Shown here piece by piece: positions 6,717-7,358 of a stretch of 7,358 bases of DNA. The notes beneath the pieces are model-generated. The model saw only the letters and a list, made by a program, of their open reading frames with translations, had not been told where the DNA came from and ran no database searches. The stretch is from Thermomicrobiaceae bacterium (lineage in GTDB: Bacteria; Chloroflexota; Chloroflexia; Thermomicrobiales; Thermomicrobiaceae), in the NCBI GenBank assembly GCA_007122555.1, contig SKTL01000180.1, positions 1 to 7,358 of the forward strand, given 5' to 3'. The translations under genes and the position numbers were made by a program. Each line of letters starts with the position of its first letter. Position 1 is the first letter of the stretch.

Positions 6717-6744
6717 AACGAGGAGGGCGAACGCCCTCCTCGTT
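6717..6744 (+). terminator. Stem-loop terminator after the OpuAC gene
   Basis: A perfect inverted repeat, AACGAGGAGGGCG and CGCCCTCCTCGTT, leaves only AA between the arms; in practice this is a 12-bp stem with a GAAC loop. It starts 28 nt past the TAG stop. The following bases are only moderately T-rich. Confidence 0.8.
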
Positions 6745-7001
6745 TGCGTTGCCAACTCTCTGGAGCATTCCAGATCCGTGTATCGCCTGATGCTGGGACG
6801 GACGTTCAACCTCCCATCCAGTCCATCGGGTTTCACAACCAGGTACAGCACCATTCCCGGGGTTGACACCAATCCCTTGAGAACGCGTATGTCCCAGTTC
6901 AGTGATTCTGTCACTCCAAGTGTTCAGTGAATGCGTCATATCCCATTTAATCGTGACGCCAGGTACTGTTCCAGGATGATGTCGATAAGCAGGCGTCTGA
7001 G

Positions 7002-7079
7002 TGGGCGGAGGACGCCGGCGGCGAGAGACATCACCGACGATGGCGAGATCCTGGCCTGGGCGAAGGACGCAGGCGGCGA
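7002..7079. repeat. Imperfect direct repeat of 23 nt
   Basis: The 23-nt units at 7002-7024 and 7057-7079 begin TGGGCG and end GGCGGCGA, with two mismatches. They are 55 nt apart, which is not a multiple of three. In two different frames both units would encode WA(E/K)DAGG, so this may be decayed coding sequence or a small duplication. Confidence 0.5.
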
Positions 7080-7105
7080 TCTCCGGCCCTGCCTGCTCGA
7101 ATCAG

Positions 7106-7132
7106 ACGGCGGGCTGACGAGCGCCCTGCCGT
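7106..7132 (-). terminator. Possible stem-loop terminator of the right-edge gene
   Basis: ACGGC-GGGC pairs with GCCC-T-GCCGT, 9 bp with one bulged base and an 8-nt loop, ending 4 nt past the TAG stop of the minus-strand gene. There is no U-tract. Confidence 0.4.
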
Positions 7133-7136
7133 TGTC

Positions 7137-7358
7137 CTACCCCGGTACATCCACCGTCATAGTGTCCCAGGCGAAGGTAACGTTCATGCCGTCCCTGTGA
7201 AGCGTGCGTTCAAGCTCCCGGAGATCATCGAACGAGAGCTGTTCCATCTCTTCAATGTGAGCCAGGATCGTCTGACGGGCGCCGAGCGATCGAACAACAT
7301 CAAGCGTCTCGTTGAATGTCATCTCCAGATCCAGCACCCGGTGCTCGGAATCGATCAA
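7137..7358 (-). CDS. Probable metallo-beta-lactamase-fold hydrolase, C-terminal fragment
   Basis: Only the last 73 residues are in the window; the gene enters from the right edge, so the TTG at the edge is an internal codon rather than a start. The fragment reads like the end of PhnP-like MBL-fold hydrolases: a helix (MTFNETLDVVRSLGARQT, fragment residues 13-30), then a strand and histidine (ILAHIEEME, His34) where the last metal ligand of the fold is expected, and a final strand VTFAWDTMTVDV at 60-71, with D65 where family members have a conserved D-G or D-x turn. A longer helical insertion (LSFDDLRELERTLHRDG, 41-57) replaces the short loop of PhnP. The stop is TAG at 7137-7139. It is convergent with the OpuAC gene. 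The family assignment rests on a short stretch; the metal site itself lies outside the window. Confidence 0.6.
   Translation of the reverse strand: MIDSEHRVLDLEMTFNETLDVVRSLGARQTILAHIEEMEQLSFDDLRELERTLHRDGMNVTFAWDTMTVDVPG

Larger units (their letters stand above)
6745..7136. other. Gene-poor gap between convergent genes
   Basis: About 390 nt without a convincing gene. It contains a small 6-bp hairpin (TCTGGA/TCCAGA, 6759-6774), a duplicated GTTCAGTGA at about 6897 and 6923, a lone TTGACA on the plus strand at 6863-6868 without a good -10, and the direct repeat at 7002-7079. A plus-strand frame from 6931 to 7200 has no ribosome site and overlaps the next gene, so it is not called. Confidence 0.5.

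Noticed and set aside
6863..6893. TTGACA followed by TATGTC as a plus-strand promoter
   Set aside because: The spacing is 19 nt and the -10 is poor; no supported gene or RNA lies downstream on that strand.
6931..7200. 89-residue plus-strand frame at the right
   Set aside because: No ribosome site, no similarity to a known family by eye, and it overlaps the end of the MBL-fold gene on the other strand.

Overview
This window looks like a piece of a fairly GC-rich bacterial chromosome carrying transport and redox genes. I see no mobile elements, rRNA, tRNA or CRISPR. The best guess for the host is Chloroflexota (Thermomicrobia/Sphaerobacter-like), with Actinobacteria-like lineages as the alternative. 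The reasons are lipoprotein binding proteins with long Asp/Glu linkers, a Tat-type lipoprotein signal, a YumC-type ferredoxin-NADP reductase, and stem-loops without strong U-tracts after genes. This is inference; no phylogenetic marker is present.

Layout from left to right. Positions 1-3607, minus strand: a peptide/nickel-type (Opp/Dpp) ABC importer operon transcribed right to left, as OppB/DppB-like permease, OppC/DppC-like permease, then an OppA-like family 5 substrate-binding lipoprotein that runs off the left edge. No single intact ORF had to be assumed for the binding protein: one frame is open from 1530 to base 1. The ATPase subunits are not in the window. Positions 3608-4019: the operon promoter region plus a strong stem-loop belonging to the next gene. 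Positions 4020-5051, minus strand: a complete FAD/NADPH ferredoxin-NADP(+) reductase of the thioredoxin-reductase-like type, without the redox CxxC. Positions 5052-5467: a divergent control region with a good minus-strand promoter and several GGGTAA half-sites arranged as dyads. Positions 5468-6688, plus strand: a glycine-betaine-type (OpuAC) substrate-binding lipoprotein with no permease or ATPase next to it, closed by a 13-bp stem-loop. Positions 6689-7136: a gap holding that terminator and an imperfect direct repeat, with no convincing gene. Positions 7137-7358, minus strand: the C-terminal end of a probable metallo-beta-lactamase-fold hydrolase entering from the right edge.

How the genes relate: the left operon imports an oligopeptide-like solute, and the OpuAC protein probably captures a compatible solute such as glycine betaine. 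The reductase is unrelated metabolically but shares a control region with the OpuAC gene. The most notable feature is that both binding proteins, from unrelated families, carry a 45-55 residue almost purely acidic tether directly after the lipidated cysteine. The OpuAC protein has a single lysine in 406 residues, whereas the cytoplasmic reductase has a lysine-rich tail. I did not find a clearly new biological system; the items worth checking are the acidic tethers, the dyad-rich divergent control region and the orphan OpuAC protein.
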